A stretch of 64,000 bases of DNA, taken from positions 496,001 through 560,000 of the forward strand of contig NZ_MDVN01000022.1 of the NCBI RefSeq assembly GCF_002741945.1. The letters run 5' to 3'. Below, one piece after another: positions 25,204 through 34,371 of this stretch (position 1 is the stretch's first letter; each line of letters begins with the position of its first letter). This DNA is from Gaetbulibacter sp. 4G1 (GTDB lineage Bacteria; Bacteroidota; Bacteroidia; Flavobacteriales; Flavobacteriaceae). Under the pieces are notes generated by a model. The model saw only the letters and a program-made list of their open reading frames with translations. It was not told where the DNA came from and made no database searches. Position numbers and translations under genes: made by a program.

Positions 25204-25599
25204 TTACTTCACTAAAACGCCTTTTGTTTCCATTAATGGAAGCTGTTGCATTGCTTTTACATTAATAGTATTTTCTCTAAATAAATACGTTTTATCAAAC
25301 ATCGTATTCCCTTCAAAAAAAGACACCTTAAATGTATTGTTTAATGCAAATAATGGTTCTTGCATCAATTCAATCTTAGCATAACTCTTTTTAGGAAGCT
25401 TATCTAGTTTTTTTCTGAAAATAGATGTGGTTTTTTCTTTTGAATACCCACTAGTTACTATAATAACCATATCTAAATCAACTTCCTTATCATTGATTAT
25501 ATAAGCATTCCAATCTTGAGTTTTGTAAATATCATTATACTCATTTACAATAGCTATGTAAACGCCTTCTACTTTAGGTATTTGGATATCTTTTTTCAT
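25204..25599 (-). CDS. Uncharacterised 131-aa protein
   Basis: A cytosolic, mixed alpha/beta protein without signal peptide or membrane segment. It starts MKKDIQIPKVEGVYIAIVNE and has the segment DLDMVIIVTSGYSKEKTTSI in the middle. Codon use and composition match its neighbours, and the start is well placed between gpsA (convergent, 26 bp) and the S9 peptidase (divergent, 72 bp). I do not recognise a family with a known function. It looks like a conserved flavobacterial protein. Confidence 0.65.
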   Translation of the reverse strand: MKKDIQIPKVEGVYIAIVNEYNDIYKTQDWNAYIINDKEVDLDMVIIVTSGYSKEKTTSIFRKKLDKLPKKSYAKIELMQEPLFALNNTFKVSFFEGNTMFDKTYLFRENTINVKAMQQLPLMETKGVLVK

Positions 25600-25671
25600 T
25601 TCGTACTTATGTTGAAAAGCTCTAAATTAGATGCAAAAATAAATCATTTGCGCTTTCAAAAACAAATTTAG

Positions 25672-28032
25672 ATGAAACAATCAATTTTATGGGTACTATG
25701 CTTAGCAGCTTCATTAGGTATTGCCCAAACTAACAATCAATCGCAACTTACTATTGACCAGATTATGCAGGGTGTGGGTTTTGTAGGCTACTTACCAACC
25801 AACATTAATTGGTCAGAAAACAGTAAAGACATTTATTTTAGTTGGAACCCCAATAATGATACGATTCGGTCTACATATAAAGTAAACATCAATTCGAAAA
25901 AGATTAGCAAACCTTCTTTTAATGAACTTAAAAAAAGATCTAATAATGGAGATTATTCCGAAGATTTTAAGTGGAAAGTATATGATAAAGGAGGCGATTT
26001 ATTTTTAATGAATACTACAAACTATTCTACTAAACGTATTACAAATACTATTACTAGAGAATCAAACCCTCAATTTTCTGGTGATGAAAAATCCATCATT
26101 TATCAACAAGAGAATAATTTCTATAAGTGGGATATTGAAAGCGGAACTACTAAACAGCTTACCAATTTTAAAAGTGGGAATAAAAAGTCTGAACCCAAGG
26201 TTAGTAATCAAGAACAATGGTTAATTGATGATCAATTAAAGTACTTTAACATTCTAGAAAAACGTAAAAATGAAGATGAAGCTCAAAAGTACAGACAAAA
26301 GCAATTGGAATTTGAGCGCCCTAAAACAATTTATTATAATGATAAACAATTTTTCGGAGGAAGCATTTCTCCTGATTTAAACTATGTAGTATATCGTCTA
26401 TTTACTCCTCCAAATAGCAAAAACACTATTGTTCCAGACTATACTACCGAGAGTGGTTACACAACAGATTTAAACGCAAGATCAAAAGTAGGAAGCCAAC
26501 AATACTCATCTGAATCTTGGATTTTGAATTTAAAAACTGGAGACACCTATCAAATTAAAACAGATTCTATTGAAGGTGTTTTTGATAAACCTAAATTTTT
26601 AAAAGAGTATGCCGAAAATCAATCAGAATATAATGACACTTATAATACCGCAAGACCTGTAAGTGTTGGTGCTCCAATATTTTCAAATGATGGTAAAGCA
26701 GTTGTAAACATAACCTCTACTGACTATAAAGACAGATGGATTATGACTGTAAATCTCTCAGATGGAAGTTTAAAACTAATAGATAGGCAACATGATGATG
26801 CTTGGATTGGTGGTTCTGGAATAGGTTGGTTTTCAAGAGGTGCGATTGGATGGCTAGACGATAATAATATTTGGTTTAAATCTGAAAAAACAGGATATGC
26901 CCATTTGTATACTGCCAATGTTAACACTGGTAAAATTAAAGCCTTAACCAAAGGTAATTTTGAAATATTAGACACAAGTTTATCAAGGGATAAAAAAAAG
27001 TTTTACCTAACCAGTAACAAAGTGAGCCCTCATGAACAGCATTTCTATCATTTACCTGCCATGGGTGGAAAATTGACTAAAATCACGTCTTTAAAAGGAG
27101 GCCATCAGGTAACTATTTCTCCTGATGAAAAGCAGCTTGCCGTTAGATATTCTTATACCAATAAACCATGGGAGTTATATACCATGCCCAACAAAGCTGA
27201 GGCAAACCTAGTACAACTAACAACATCTACTACCGAAGCTTTTAAAGCTTATAAGTGGATGGATTCTGAAATAATAAACTTTACAGCAAGAGATGGTGCT
27301 AATGTTCCCGCTACACTATATAAACCAGCCTCTGAAAAGAAAAACGGGGCAGCAGTTGTATTTGTTCATGGCGCTGGGTATTTACAAAATGTACATCGCT
27401 GGTGGCCATCATATTTTCGTGAATACATGTTTCACAATTTTTTAGTTGATAATGGCTATACTGTTTTGGCAATAGACTTTAGAGCTAGTGCTGGTTACGG
27501 ACGTGATTGGCGAACCGCTATATACAGGCATATGGGCGGAAAAGATTTGAATGACCAAATAGATGGAGCGAAATACTTAATTGAAAACCATAATATAGAT
27601 AAAGACAGACTTGGTATTTATGGCGGCTCTTATGGTGGCTTTATTACGCTAATGGCTATGTTTAAATCTCCCGACACTTTTAAAAGCGGTGCAGCGTTAC
27701 GATCTGTAACAGATTGGGCTCATTACAATCATGGTTATACTGCCAATATTTTAAATACACCTTTTGAAGACCCAAAAGCATACAAACAAAGTTCTCCTAT
27801 ATATTTTGCTGAAGGATTAAAAGGGCATTTACTTATGTTACACGGAATGATAGATACTAATGTCCATTTTCAGGACGTAGTACGTTTGTCTCAGCGCTTA
27901 ATTGAACTTAAAAAAGAAAACTGGGAGCTTGCTGTATTCCCGTTAGAAGGTCATGGCTTTGTTGAAAGCTCAAGTTGGTCTGATGAATATAGACGTATTT
28001 ACAAATTGTTTGAAGAGACGCTCAAAGACTAA
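25672..28032 (+). CDS. S9-family serine peptidase (prolyl oligopeptidase/DPP IV-like)
   Basis: A 786-residue secreted peptidase. An N-terminal signal peptide (MKQSILWVLCLAASLGIAQ) is followed by a beta-propeller region with repeated strand motifs (DEKSIIYQQENNFYKWDIES, LSRDKKKFYLTS, SPDEKQLAVRY), then an alpha/beta-hydrolase domain from about residue 540. The catalytic triad can be placed: Ser653 in GGSYGG, Asp728 in GMIDTN and His761 in EGHGF. HGAGYLQN carries the oxyanion region. Such enzymes cleave dipeptides or after Pro from peptides in the periplasm. Full length, no defect seen. A terminator follows at 28041-28077. Confidence 0.93.
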   Translation: MKQSILWVLCLAASLGIAQTNNQSQLTIDQIMQGVGFVGYLPTNINWSENSKDIYFSWNPNNDTIRSTYKVNINSKKISKPSFNELKKRSNNGDYSEDFKWKVYDKGGDLFLMNTTNYSTKRITNTITRESNPQFSGDEKSIIYQQENNFYKWDIESGTTKQLTNFKSGNKKSEPKVSNQEQWLIDDQLKYFNILEKRKNEDEAQKYRQKQLEFERPKTIYYNDKQFFGGSISPDLNYVVYRLFTPPNSKNTIVPDYTTESGYTTDLNARSKVGSQQYSSESWILNLKTGDTYQIKTDSIEGVFDKPKFLKEYAENQSEYNDTYNTARPVSVGAPIFSNDGKAVVNITSTDYKDRWIMTVNLSDGSLKLIDRQHDDAWIGGSGIGWFSRGAIGWLDDNNIWFKSEKTGYAHLYTANVNTGKIKALTKGNFEILDTSLSRDKKKFYLTSNKVSPHEQHFYHLPAMGGKLTKITSLKGGHQVTISPDEKQLAVRYSYTNKPWELYTMPNKAEANLVQLTTSTTEAFKAYKWMDSEIINFTARDGANVPATLYKPASEKKNGAAVVFVHGAGYLQNVHRWWPSYFREYMFHNFLVDNGYTVLAIDFRASAGYGRDWRTAIYRHMGGKDLNDQIDGAKYLIENHNIDKDRLGIYGGSYGGFITLMAMFKSPDTFKSGAALRSVTDWAHYNHGYTANILNTPFEDPKAYKQSSPIYFAEGLKGHLLMLHGMIDTNVHFQDVVRLSQRLIELKKENWELAVFPLEGHGFVESSSWSDEYRRIYKLFEETLKD

Positions 28033-28040
28033 TTCTAGTG

Positions 28041-28077
28041 AAAAAAAAGCGTTATTCAAAAAATAACGCTTTTTTTT
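28041..28077. terminator. Bidirectional terminator between S9 peptidase gene and pheS
   Basis: Arms AAAAAAAAGCGTTATT and AATAACGCTTTTTTTT are perfect and the loop is 5 nt. A-run and T-run serve both strands. Confidence 0.92.
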
Positions 28078-28090
28078 ATGATTTTATGAT

Positions 28091-29110
28091 TTACAGCGCA
28101 CTTTTAAACTGCTCTAAAAAGCGCACGTCGTTTTCGCTTAACAAACGAATATCACCTATTTGATGTAACAACATGGCAATTCGGTCTATTCCCATACCAA
28201 ATGCAAAACCTGAGTATTCTTTAGAATCAATACCACAGTTTTCTAATACATTTGGATCTACCATACCACAACCCATAATTTCTAACCAACCAGTACCTTT
28301 GGTAATGCGATAATCTACCTCTGTTTCTAAGCCCCAATAAACATCAACCTCTGCACTTGGTTCTGTAAACGGGAAGTATGATGGGCGTAAACGTATTTTA
28401 CTTTTTCCAAACATTTCGGTTGTAAAATATTGTAGCGTTTGCTTTAAGTCAGCAAAACTTACATCCTTATCTATATACAAGCCTTCAACTTGATGGAAAA
28501 AACAGTGCGAACGTGCCGAAATAGCTTCGTTACGATATACACGTCCTGGTGAAATTGTACGAATTGGCGGTTTGTTGTTTTCCATATAACGTACTTGCAC
28601 AGAACTTGTATGGGTGCGCAGTAAAATATCTGGGTCAGTTTGAATAAAAAAAGTATCCTGCATATCGCGTGCCGGATGATATTCTGGCAAGTTTAAAGCG
28701 GTAAAATTATGCCAGTCATCTTCTATTTCTGGGCCTTCGCTTACATTAAAACCAATGCCTGAAAAAATATCTATAATCTGATTTTTTACTATTGAAATAG
28801 GATGGCGTGCTCCAATTTGGATAGGCTCGCCTGGGCGCGATAAATCTCCAAAAACACCTTTATCTTCTTCGTTGCTTTCTAACTCTTCCTTTAAAGTGTT
28901 TACTTTATCTTCGGCTGTTTTTTTAAGCTTATTTATGGTTTGACCAAATTCTTTTTTCTGATCGTTTGCTACATTTTTAAGTTCGCCGTAAAATTCCCTT
29001 AATAATCCTTTTGAACCTAGATACTTTATACGAAAAGCTTCTACTTCGTCTTTTGTTTGTGCTTTAAAAGTTTCTGCTTCAGCTATAAGTTCTTTTATCT
29101 TATCTATCAT
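28091..29110 (-). CDS. pheS: Phenylalanyl-tRNA synthetase alpha subunit
   Basis: A 339-residue class II synthetase subunit of the usual size. Motifs: N-terminal coiled-coil (IKELIAEAETFKAQTKDEVE), FRIKYLGSKGLLREFYGELK, GARHPISIV, motif 2 RVYRNEAISARSHCFFHQVE, and motif 3 GFAFGMGIDRIAMLLHQI. It pairs with PheT, which is not in this window. Its leader (minus strand) contains the structured element at 29159-29248, about 49 bp before the ATG. Whether this acts as an attenuator or is only a dispersed repeat is unknown. Confidence 0.97.
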   Translation of the reverse strand: MIDKIKELIAEAETFKAQTKDEVEAFRIKYLGSKGLLREFYGELKNVANDQKKEFGQTINKLKKTAEDKVNTLKEELESNEEDKGVFGDLSRPGEPIQIGARHPISIVKNQIIDIFSGIGFNVSEGPEIEDDWHNFTALNLPEYHPARDMQDTFFIQTDPDILLRTHTSSVQVRYMENNKPPIRTISPGRVYRNEAISARSHCFFHQVEGLYIDKDVSFADLKQTLQYFTTEMFGKSKIRLRPSYFPFTEPSAEVDVYWGLETEVDYRITKGTGWLEIMGCGMVDPNVLENCGIDSKEYSGFAFGMGIDRIAMLLHQIGDIRLLSENDVRFLEQFKSAL

Positions 29111-29158
29111 AACGTCATTTAAAAAATGAATGCAAATTTAATCAATTTATCGGGATTT

Positions 29159-29248
29159 GCGTTAAGGATTGTAGTGGCATCCTTTTGCTTTTTTGTAAAA
29201 GATATAACGGAAAGCCTGACTTTTTGTTTTTATCAAAAAGTAACGCCC
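29159..29248. repeat. Structured intergenic element, copy 2 (three-way-junction-like)
   Basis: Ends pair: GCGTT (29159-29163) with AACGC (29242-29246). The order matches copy 1: GCGTTAAGGAT, a hairpin (29179-29203, ATCCTTTT with AAAAGAT), AAAGCCTG, a hairpin with perfect 8-bp arms (ACTTTTTG at 29219-29226 and CAAAAAGT at 29234-29241), then AACGCCC. It lies between the 118-aa gene and pheS, both on the minus strand. Copy 1 is at 21716-21819. Confidence 0.7.
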
Positions 29249-29255
29249 AAATTAT

Positions 29256-29612
29256 TTACACTATAAACTCGGTTTCTATAAAATAGTTTACAATGGCTTC
29301 TTTCATTAAAACACTCTGTTCTCCTGCCTTTAGATGTGGTAAAGTTTCTAATGCTTTATAGTGTGGCCAACCTTCATCATCTACAAAATCGAGCTCGTAA
29401 TACCCATAAGGAATAAGCAGTTTGCATATGGCAATGTGCATTAAATCTAGTTTTTGGTCTTTTTTATAGGTTCTGTTTAATTGTCCTAGTTCTTGAACAC
29501 CTATAAGATAAATAATAGCGTCGAGGTCTAAATTGTCTCCATCGGCAAATTGATTTGATAGTTTTTTTACGACCAAATCCCATCTTTCTTTTAATTGTTC
29601 GTCTCTTGACAT
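29256..29612 (-). CDS. Uncharacterised 118-aa protein
   Basis: A cytosolic helical protein without signal or membrane segment. Distinct segments are LDLDAIIYLIGVQELGQLNR and YGYYELDFVDDEGWPHYKAL. No family with known function is recognised, but the balanced composition and good N-terminus argue for a real gene. The stop is 7 bp from the structured element that precedes pheS. It is divergent from cvpA with 73 bp between starts. Confidence 0.65.
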   Translation of the reverse strand: MSRDEQLKERWDLVVKKLSNQFADGDNLDLDAIIYLIGVQELGQLNRTYKKDQKLDLMHIAICKLLIPYGYYELDFVDDEGWPHYKALETLPHLKAGEQSVLMKEAIVNYFIETEFIV

Positions 29613-29685
29613 AATAATTTTAAAGTTGCAAAGTTAATAAACCTAAGTGTGACTATTATTTTATATTTGTTTAAATTGTTTAGTT

Positions 29686-30204
29686 ATGAGTGTTATAGAT
29701 ATTGTTTTAGGTGCTTTAATTTTATTTGGACTTGTTCGAGGGTTTATGAAAGGTCTTTTTGTTGAAGTAGCTTCTTTAGTTGCTTTAGTTGCTGGTGTTT
29801 ATGGTGCTATACACTTTAGTAATTTTGCTTCAGATTTTTTGCAAAGTAAAGTGGACTGGAATGAGAAAACTATTAATATTACAGCCTTTGCTATTACTTT
29901 TGTAATTATTGTTTTAGCTATTGCTCTTGCTGGAAAAGCATTAACCAAGCTTGCTAATTTTGCTGCACTTGGCATTATAAATAAGTTTTTAGGAGGTGTT
30001 TTTGGTGCTTTAAAAATTGCTCTTATCTTAAGTGTTGTTTTAAATATTTTTGACAAACTAAACAGCACGATTACGTTTGTTGATGAAGAGAATATAGATG
30101 ATACTGTACTTTATAAGCCTGTAAAATCTTTAGTCCCTACAATTTTTCCAAATATATTAGCTCCTAAGGAAGAAAGCACCACCTCTGAAAACAATGATAC
30201 TTAA
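29686..30204 (+). CDS. CvpA-family inner membrane protein
   Basis: A 172-residue protein with four membrane helices: IDIVLGALILFGLVRGFMKG, VASLVALVAGVYGAIHF, ITAFAITFVIIVLAIALAGK and LGGVFGALKIALILSVVLNIF. The pattern FVEVASLVALVAGVYGAI is the family signature. CvpA proteins are linked to colicin V production in E. coli and, more broadly, to envelope homeostasis; exact function is unsettled. The gene is convergent with the 118-aa protein at 30201-30557, sharing TTAA at 30201-30204. Confidence 0.88.
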   Translation: MSVIDIVLGALILFGLVRGFMKGLFVEVASLVALVAGVYGAIHFSNFASDFLQSKVDWNEKTINITAFAITFVIIVLAIALAGKALTKLANFAALGIINKFLGGVFGALKIALILSVVLNIFDKLNSTITFVDEENIDDTVLYKPVKSLVPTIFPNILAPKEESTTSENNDT

Positions 30205-30557
30205 GAAGTAATAAGCTTTTCTAGCAGTTCATTTAAATTAAGCTGAAAACATGTTCCGCTAACTAAATCGTCCATTTCTTTTAATTCGCTATAATTCATT
30301 GCAAAGCTTGTTTGCGTATTTGGGGCTTCTAACAATATAGATTTACACGAATTTTGATTGCTGCATTCATCACATTTTAAAGATTGATTTAATGACTTTT
30401 TTATGTTTTTAGAAAACTGAATTAATTCATTTGGGGTTAAGAACAATCCAGTATTTCTAAAAACAAGTTGGATTTTTTTTAAATCTTTAACAGCACATCT
30501 TTTCCATTGAAAAGCTATCCCAAAACTGTTATAATAAATGGTATATATATCTTCCAT
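30201..30557 (-). CDS. Uncharacterised Cys-containing 118-aa protein
   Basis: A cytosolic protein with a central cysteine cluster, KCDECSNQNSCKSILLEAP, that may bind metal. Other distinct segments are FQWKRCAVKDLKKIQLVF and FLTPNELIQFSKNIKKSL. No known family is recognised with certainty. It sits next to a probable haem-uptake locus (30592-34821), 35 bp downstream of the 296-aa exported protein on the same strand. The two may be co-transcribed and respond to iron; that is inference from context only. Confidence 0.65.
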   Translation of the reverse strand: MEDIYTIYYNSFGIAFQWKRCAVKDLKKIQLVFRNTGLFLTPNELIQFSKNIKKSLNQSLKCDECSNQNSCKSILLEAPNTQTSFAMNYSELKEMDDLVSGTCFQLNLNELLEKLITS

Positions 30558-30591
30558 AATTTAAAAATATGCTGTTATAAGATTAATTAAA

Positions 30592-31482
30592 CTAATTCAA
30601 AAATTTATTGATAATTGCTCTAATGTCTTTGCTACCGGACTTATTGCTTAAAGCAAACAAATGCTGATACAATCTTTTCCCATCTACTTTTTCTTTAAGT
30701 TTTACTTCTTTGTTTTCAGCAAAAACTTTATCCCATTCCTTTCTAATTTTTTTCCAAACTTTATCATTTTCTCTCCACCAATCTTTAGCAAGTTTACATT
30801 TTTCGTCTGCTACTTTTTTATAAATATTATATCCCTTTTCTTGTACTAAAAGCTCATCTTTTTTGCCAGTTTCTCTTATGATTTTATCATTGTCCTGCTC
30901 ATGTAACCATCCGTAATCTGTAAGCTTTACTGTATTCCCTCTCGACATAATATTATAATCGCTTCTTTTTGAATATTCTCTTCTAGGTAGTGGTGCATCT
31001 GTTTTATTTTCCCAAGAATGTTTCCCATCTACATGAACCCAGGTTGCAGAGCCTGAATACCGTGGACTATCGTCTACTTGATATACTTTTTGTGCCCATT
31101 GACCTCTTACTTTTTCTTCAGGAAGCTCATTCACACTCCATGTGTTTTTTGCTTCGTAGTTAAAAATATTTTGGTTTTGAAACTCCCAATCTTGTCTCCA
31201 ATGCTTAATAACCATTGTATCGTTAACTACTAGTAAATGCTGAATAGTTATTTTATCATCTTTATCTGTTACTAATTCTGCCCATTCTAAAGCAGAAGCC
31301 CTGTAATCATAAGCTTTTTCATAGGCTATATCTGGAGAAAATGTTTCAGCATATTTAAACTTAATTTCATAACAGCCACACATATCTTTTATGGCATTTT
31401 GATCTTGTTTTTTCTTGTTTTGAGCATTTCCTATAACTGAAAATGTTAAAATTAATAATGGCAAAAGTGTTAATCGTTTCAT
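30592..31482 (-). CDS. Exported protein of unknown function, DUF6607-like, next to haem receptor
   Basis: A 296-residue protein with a signal peptide (KRLTLLPLLILTFSVIGNAQ). The mature part is rich in Trp, Tyr and Lys. Recognisable segments are MCGCYEIKFKYAETFSPDIA, HWRQDWEFQNQNIFNYEAKN, WVHVDGKHSWENKTDAPLPR and KLTDYGWLHEQDNDKI. I believe this belongs to the family called DUF6607, known next to TonB-dependent haem receptors; this assignment is from memory and unchecked. It is divergent from the receptor (105 bp) with a shared AT-rich control region that holds a Fur-like dyad. Confidence 0.72.
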   Translation of the reverse strand: MKRLTLLPLLILTFSVIGNAQNKKKQDQNAIKDMCGCYEIKFKYAETFSPDIAYEKAYDYRASALEWAELVTDKDDKITIQHLLVVNDTMVIKHWRQDWEFQNQNIFNYEAKNTWSVNELPEEKVRGQWAQKVYQVDDSPRYSGSATWVHVDGKHSWENKTDAPLPRREYSKRSDYNIMSRGNTVKLTDYGWLHEQDNDKIIRETGKKDELLVQEKGYNIYKKVADEKCKLAKDWWRENDKVWKKIRKEWDKVFAENKEVKLKEKVDGKRLYQHLFALSNKSGSKDIRAIINKFLN

Positions 31483-31527
31483 TTTTAAAGGTTTGTTGTT
31501 CGTGATTAAAAAAAATTAAGAAATTTA

Positions 31528-31556
31528 TTATTCTTATTTAGACTGAATTAAAATAA
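31528..31556. promoter_or_regulatory. Candidate iron-regulator (Fur-like) operator
   Basis: A 29-bp imperfect palindrome, TTATTCTTATTTAGA-CTGAATTAAAATAA, with 22-23 of 29 positions self-complementary to its reverse complement. It lies 31 bp before the receptor start and 46 bp before the divergent 296-aa gene. Position fits an operator that covers the -33 to -10 region of the receptor promoter. The protein that binds it is not shown. Confidence 0.35.
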
Positions 31557-31560
31557 CTTA

Positions 31561-31568
31561 TATATTTG
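31561..31568 (+). promoter_or_regulatory. Candidate -7 box for the haem-receptor operon
   Basis: TATATTTG matches TAnnTTTG, 18 bp before the ATG at 31587. No TTG at -33 was found; the Fur-like dyad covers this region. Confidence 0.5.
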
Positions 31569-31586
31569 CGACAAATTTAATTAAGA

Positions 31587-33671
31587 ATGATTCTAAATAA
31601 AAAATATTTCAGCATTTATTTTTCACTTTTTTTTGTTAGCCATTCATTTTCACAAGAAACTAAAGTGGTGGCAACGGATTCGAGCAAAACAGAAAATTTA
31701 AATGAGGTAATTATTACAGCAACTAGAACCATAAGGCAATTATCATCTTTACCATTACCCGCTCAAATTATATCTAAAAAGGATATTGAACGCTCAAATT
31801 CAATTAGGTTAAACGATATTCTTAATGAACAAACTGGGTTAATTACTATACCCGATTTTGGTGGCGGAGAAGGCATTCAATTGCAAGGATTCGATTCACA
31901 ATACACCTTAATTCTTATAGATGGTGTTCCTCTTGTTGGTCGTTCGGCTGGGACTTTAGACATTAGTAGAATAACTGTTGGAAACATTAAACAAATTGAA
32001 GTCGTTAAAGGAGCTTCTTCAAGTCTATACGGTAGTGAAGCGCTTGGTGGTGTTATAAATATTATTACAGAAACACCAAAATATGGTTTTAATGGAAACA
32101 CAAATTTTAGAATAGGAGCATTCTATACATCAGATTTAAGCACTACTATTAATTATAAAAAGAAAAAACTGGGGGTTACTACTTTTTTGAATAGGTATAG
32201 TAGTGATGGGTATGATTTAAATAAAGCCGATGACTTAAAAACAGTTGACCCTTTTAGTAATTATACCTTTAATACAAAAGTTGTTTATAATTTTTCTGAA
32301 GCAACACAGCTCTTTGCTTCAGGGAAATATTACACTCAAAATCAAGATTATATTGCTTCATCAACTTTAAAAGGTGAAAGCACTATTAATGAATGGAATT
32401 CCCATTTAAAGTTGAGTCATAAATATTCTGAAAAATGGAGTAGTTATTTTGAGTTTTATGCCACTAAATATAAAGCAAAGGATTATTTAGATGATGAAAA
32501 TAATTCTCGATTTAGCAATAGTTATTATAATCAATTATTGATTCGCCCAGAAATTCGAGCAACTTATAATCCTGATGATAAAAGTGCCTTTATTGGAGGG
32601 CTAGGGTTTAACCATGAAACTTTAGATAGAACAGATTTTACTATTCAACCAGAGTTTAATTCGCCTTACCTCTATCTTCAATATGATGGAAATCTAGCAG
32701 AAAAACTTAATGTAATTATTGGAGCACGTTTTGATAGCCATAATAAGTATAAATCTCAGTTTAGCCCAAAAGCAGCTATTCGGTATAAATTGAATGATAA
32801 CCTTAATATAAAAAGCTCTGTGGGCTATGGTTTTAAAGCACCCGATTTTAGACAGTTATATTTCGATTTTACAAATGCTACAGTTGGTTATACAGTTTTA
32901 GGATATAATGCAGTTTCTACAGCTATTCCAGAGTTAGAAGCACAAGGGCAGATAGCGAATATTATTATTCCAGTATCAGAGTTTCAACAGGAATTAAACC
33001 CAGAAAATTCTATTAGTATCAATATTGGGTTTGATTATAAATTTTCATCTGTTTTAAAACTAGATTTAAACCTCTTTAGAAATAATATTAGAGATTTAAT
33101 CGACACCAGAATTGTGGCTAACAAAACCAATGGTCAAAACGTATTTAGCTATTATAATGTCAATAAAGTTTATACACAAGGGTTAGAATTTAATACTATT
33201 TGGAAACCTATAAATCAACTTAAAATATCTGGTGGTTATCAACTATTATTTGCAAAAGATGCAACTGCAGAAAATGCTTTTGAAAATGGAGATGTGTTTG
33301 CAAGAGAAAACCCAAGCTCTCCTTCGTTTCAACTGAAAAAAGAAGATTATTTCGGCTTGTTTAATAGGTCTCGTCACATGGCAAACCTAAAGTTATTCTA
33401 TACCATTCCTAAGTGGGATATGGATACAAATATTAGAGGGACATATCGAAGTAAATATGGCTTATTAGATAGTAACGGAAATAATTATTTAGATACTTAT
33501 GATGACTTTGTTGATGGCTATACTATTATTGATTTTGCCATTAATAAAACCTTTTATAAAAATTATCTATTAAGCTTCGGGGTTGACAACCTATTCAATT
33601 TTACTGACTCACAAAACATTAGCAATATCGCTGGTCGAATTATATACGGAAAACTTAACATTCAATTTTAA
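31587..33671 (+). CDS. TonB-dependent outer membrane receptor (haem/iron type)
   Basis: A 694-residue outer membrane receptor. A signal peptide (YFSIYFSLFFVSHSFSQ) is followed by the plug domain (about 35-150): LNEVIITATRTIRQLSSLPL, LNDILNEQTGLITIPDFGGG, EGIQLQGFDSQYTLILIDGV and GGVINIITETP. The rest is a beta-barrel with alternating aromatic strands, ending in a terminal Phe (IYGKLNIQF). Next to an HmuY-like lipoprotein it resembles HmuR haem receptors. It is the first gene of a run receptor, hmuY-like, doxX-like. Substrate is inferred from context. Confidence 0.92.
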   Translation: MILNKKYFSIYFSLFFVSHSFSQETKVVATDSSKTENLNEVIITATRTIRQLSSLPLPAQIISKKDIERSNSIRLNDILNEQTGLITIPDFGGGEGIQLQGFDSQYTLILIDGVPLVGRSAGTLDISRITVGNIKQIEVVKGASSSLYGSEALGGVINIITETPKYGFNGNTNFRIGAFYTSDLSTTINYKKKKLGVTTFLNRYSSDGYDLNKADDLKTVDPFSNYTFNTKVVYNFSEATQLFASGKYYTQNQDYIASSTLKGESTINEWNSHLKLSHKYSEKWSSYFEFYATKYKAKDYLDDENNSRFSNSYYNQLLIRPEIRATYNPDDKSAFIGGLGFNHETLDRTDFTIQPEFNSPYLYLQYDGNLAEKLNVIIGARFDSHNKYKSQFSPKAAIRYKLNDNLNIKSSVGYGFKAPDFRQLYFDFTNATVGYTVLGYNAVSTAIPELEAQGQIANIIIPVSEFQQELNPENSISINIGFDYKFSSVLKLDLNLFRNNIRDLIDTRIVANKTNGQNVFSYYNVNKVYTQGLEFNTIWKPINQLKISGGYQLLFAKDATAENAFENGDVFARENPSSPSFQLKKEDYFGLFNRSRHMANLKLFYTIPKWDMDTNIRGTYRSKYGLLDSNGNNYLDTYDDFVDGYTIIDFAINKTFYKNYLLSFGVDNLFNFTDSQNISNIAGRIIYGKLNIQF

Positions 33672-33728
33672 TAAATAAACAAAATGAAATCACAGATTCA
33701 CGTAAACAAATTAAAAACAATTAACAAA

Positions 33729-34370
33729 ATGAGTAAAACAATCAAAACAATTCAATTATTAGCCATAGTAGCACTATTTATAGGTTTTACTTCTTGTAGT
33801 AGTGATGATGATAATTCAGCACCTCTATTGGAGGTAGCTTCTGAAACAGTATCAAACCTACATGCGCCACAAACTGGTGGTCAAGGTCAACCCGTTTCTG
33901 GACAATTTGCAAAGTTTAATTTTGAAACTGGCAAAACAACAACAAGTGATACAGACTGGGATATTGCTTTTAGAGGAACATCAATTATTGTGAATGGTGG
34001 AACCACATTAGGGACAACTGATGAACCTAATCGAACAGGGGAATCAGCTGTTTATATTGCAAACGGAACTATGGCATCTGTAACAAATGTTAATACCTCA
34101 TTATTCACACAAGATTCTGACACGGGGTACGCAATTCCTACTGGAAGTGGAAACGGATGGTATAACTATGCGGGTCCACCAACCCATTTAATTACACCAA
34201 TACCTGGTAAAGTATTTGTATTTAAAACACGAAATGGGCTTTATGCAAAACTTGAAATTTTAAGCTACTACGAAAACGCGCCTGCAAATCCTGATGCTTT
34301 TACTGATGCAACCCCATACTATACATTTAACTACGTTTATCAACCTAATACAGGTGTAACAACTTTTTAA
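33729..34370 (+). CDS. HmuY-family haem-binding-type lipoprotein
   Basis: A 213-residue lipoprotein from the ATG at 33729 (MSKTIKTIQLLAIVALFIGF, lipobox TSCS). The frame also has an ATG at 33684, 15 codons earlier; I chose 33729 because it gives a proper signal. The mature part shows HmuY features: VSGQFAKFNFETGKTTTSDT, DWDIAFRGTSIIVNGG, AVYIANGTM, and FKTRNGLYAKLEILSYYENA. HmuY proteins scavenge haem at the cell surface and pass it to the HmuR receptor, encoded 57 bp upstream. A DoxX-like membrane protein follows after one base. Confidence 0.85.
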   Translation: MSKTIKTIQLLAIVALFIGFTSCSSDDDNSAPLLEVASETVSNLHAPQTGGQGQPVSGQFAKFNFETGKTTTSDTDWDIAFRGTSIIVNGGTTLGTTDEPNRTGESAVYIANGTMASVTNVNTSLFTQDSDTGYAIPTGSGNGWYNYAGPPTHLITPIPGKVFVFKTRNGLYAKLEILSYYENAPANPDAFTDATPYYTFNYVYQPNTGVTTF

Positions 34371-34371
34371 T

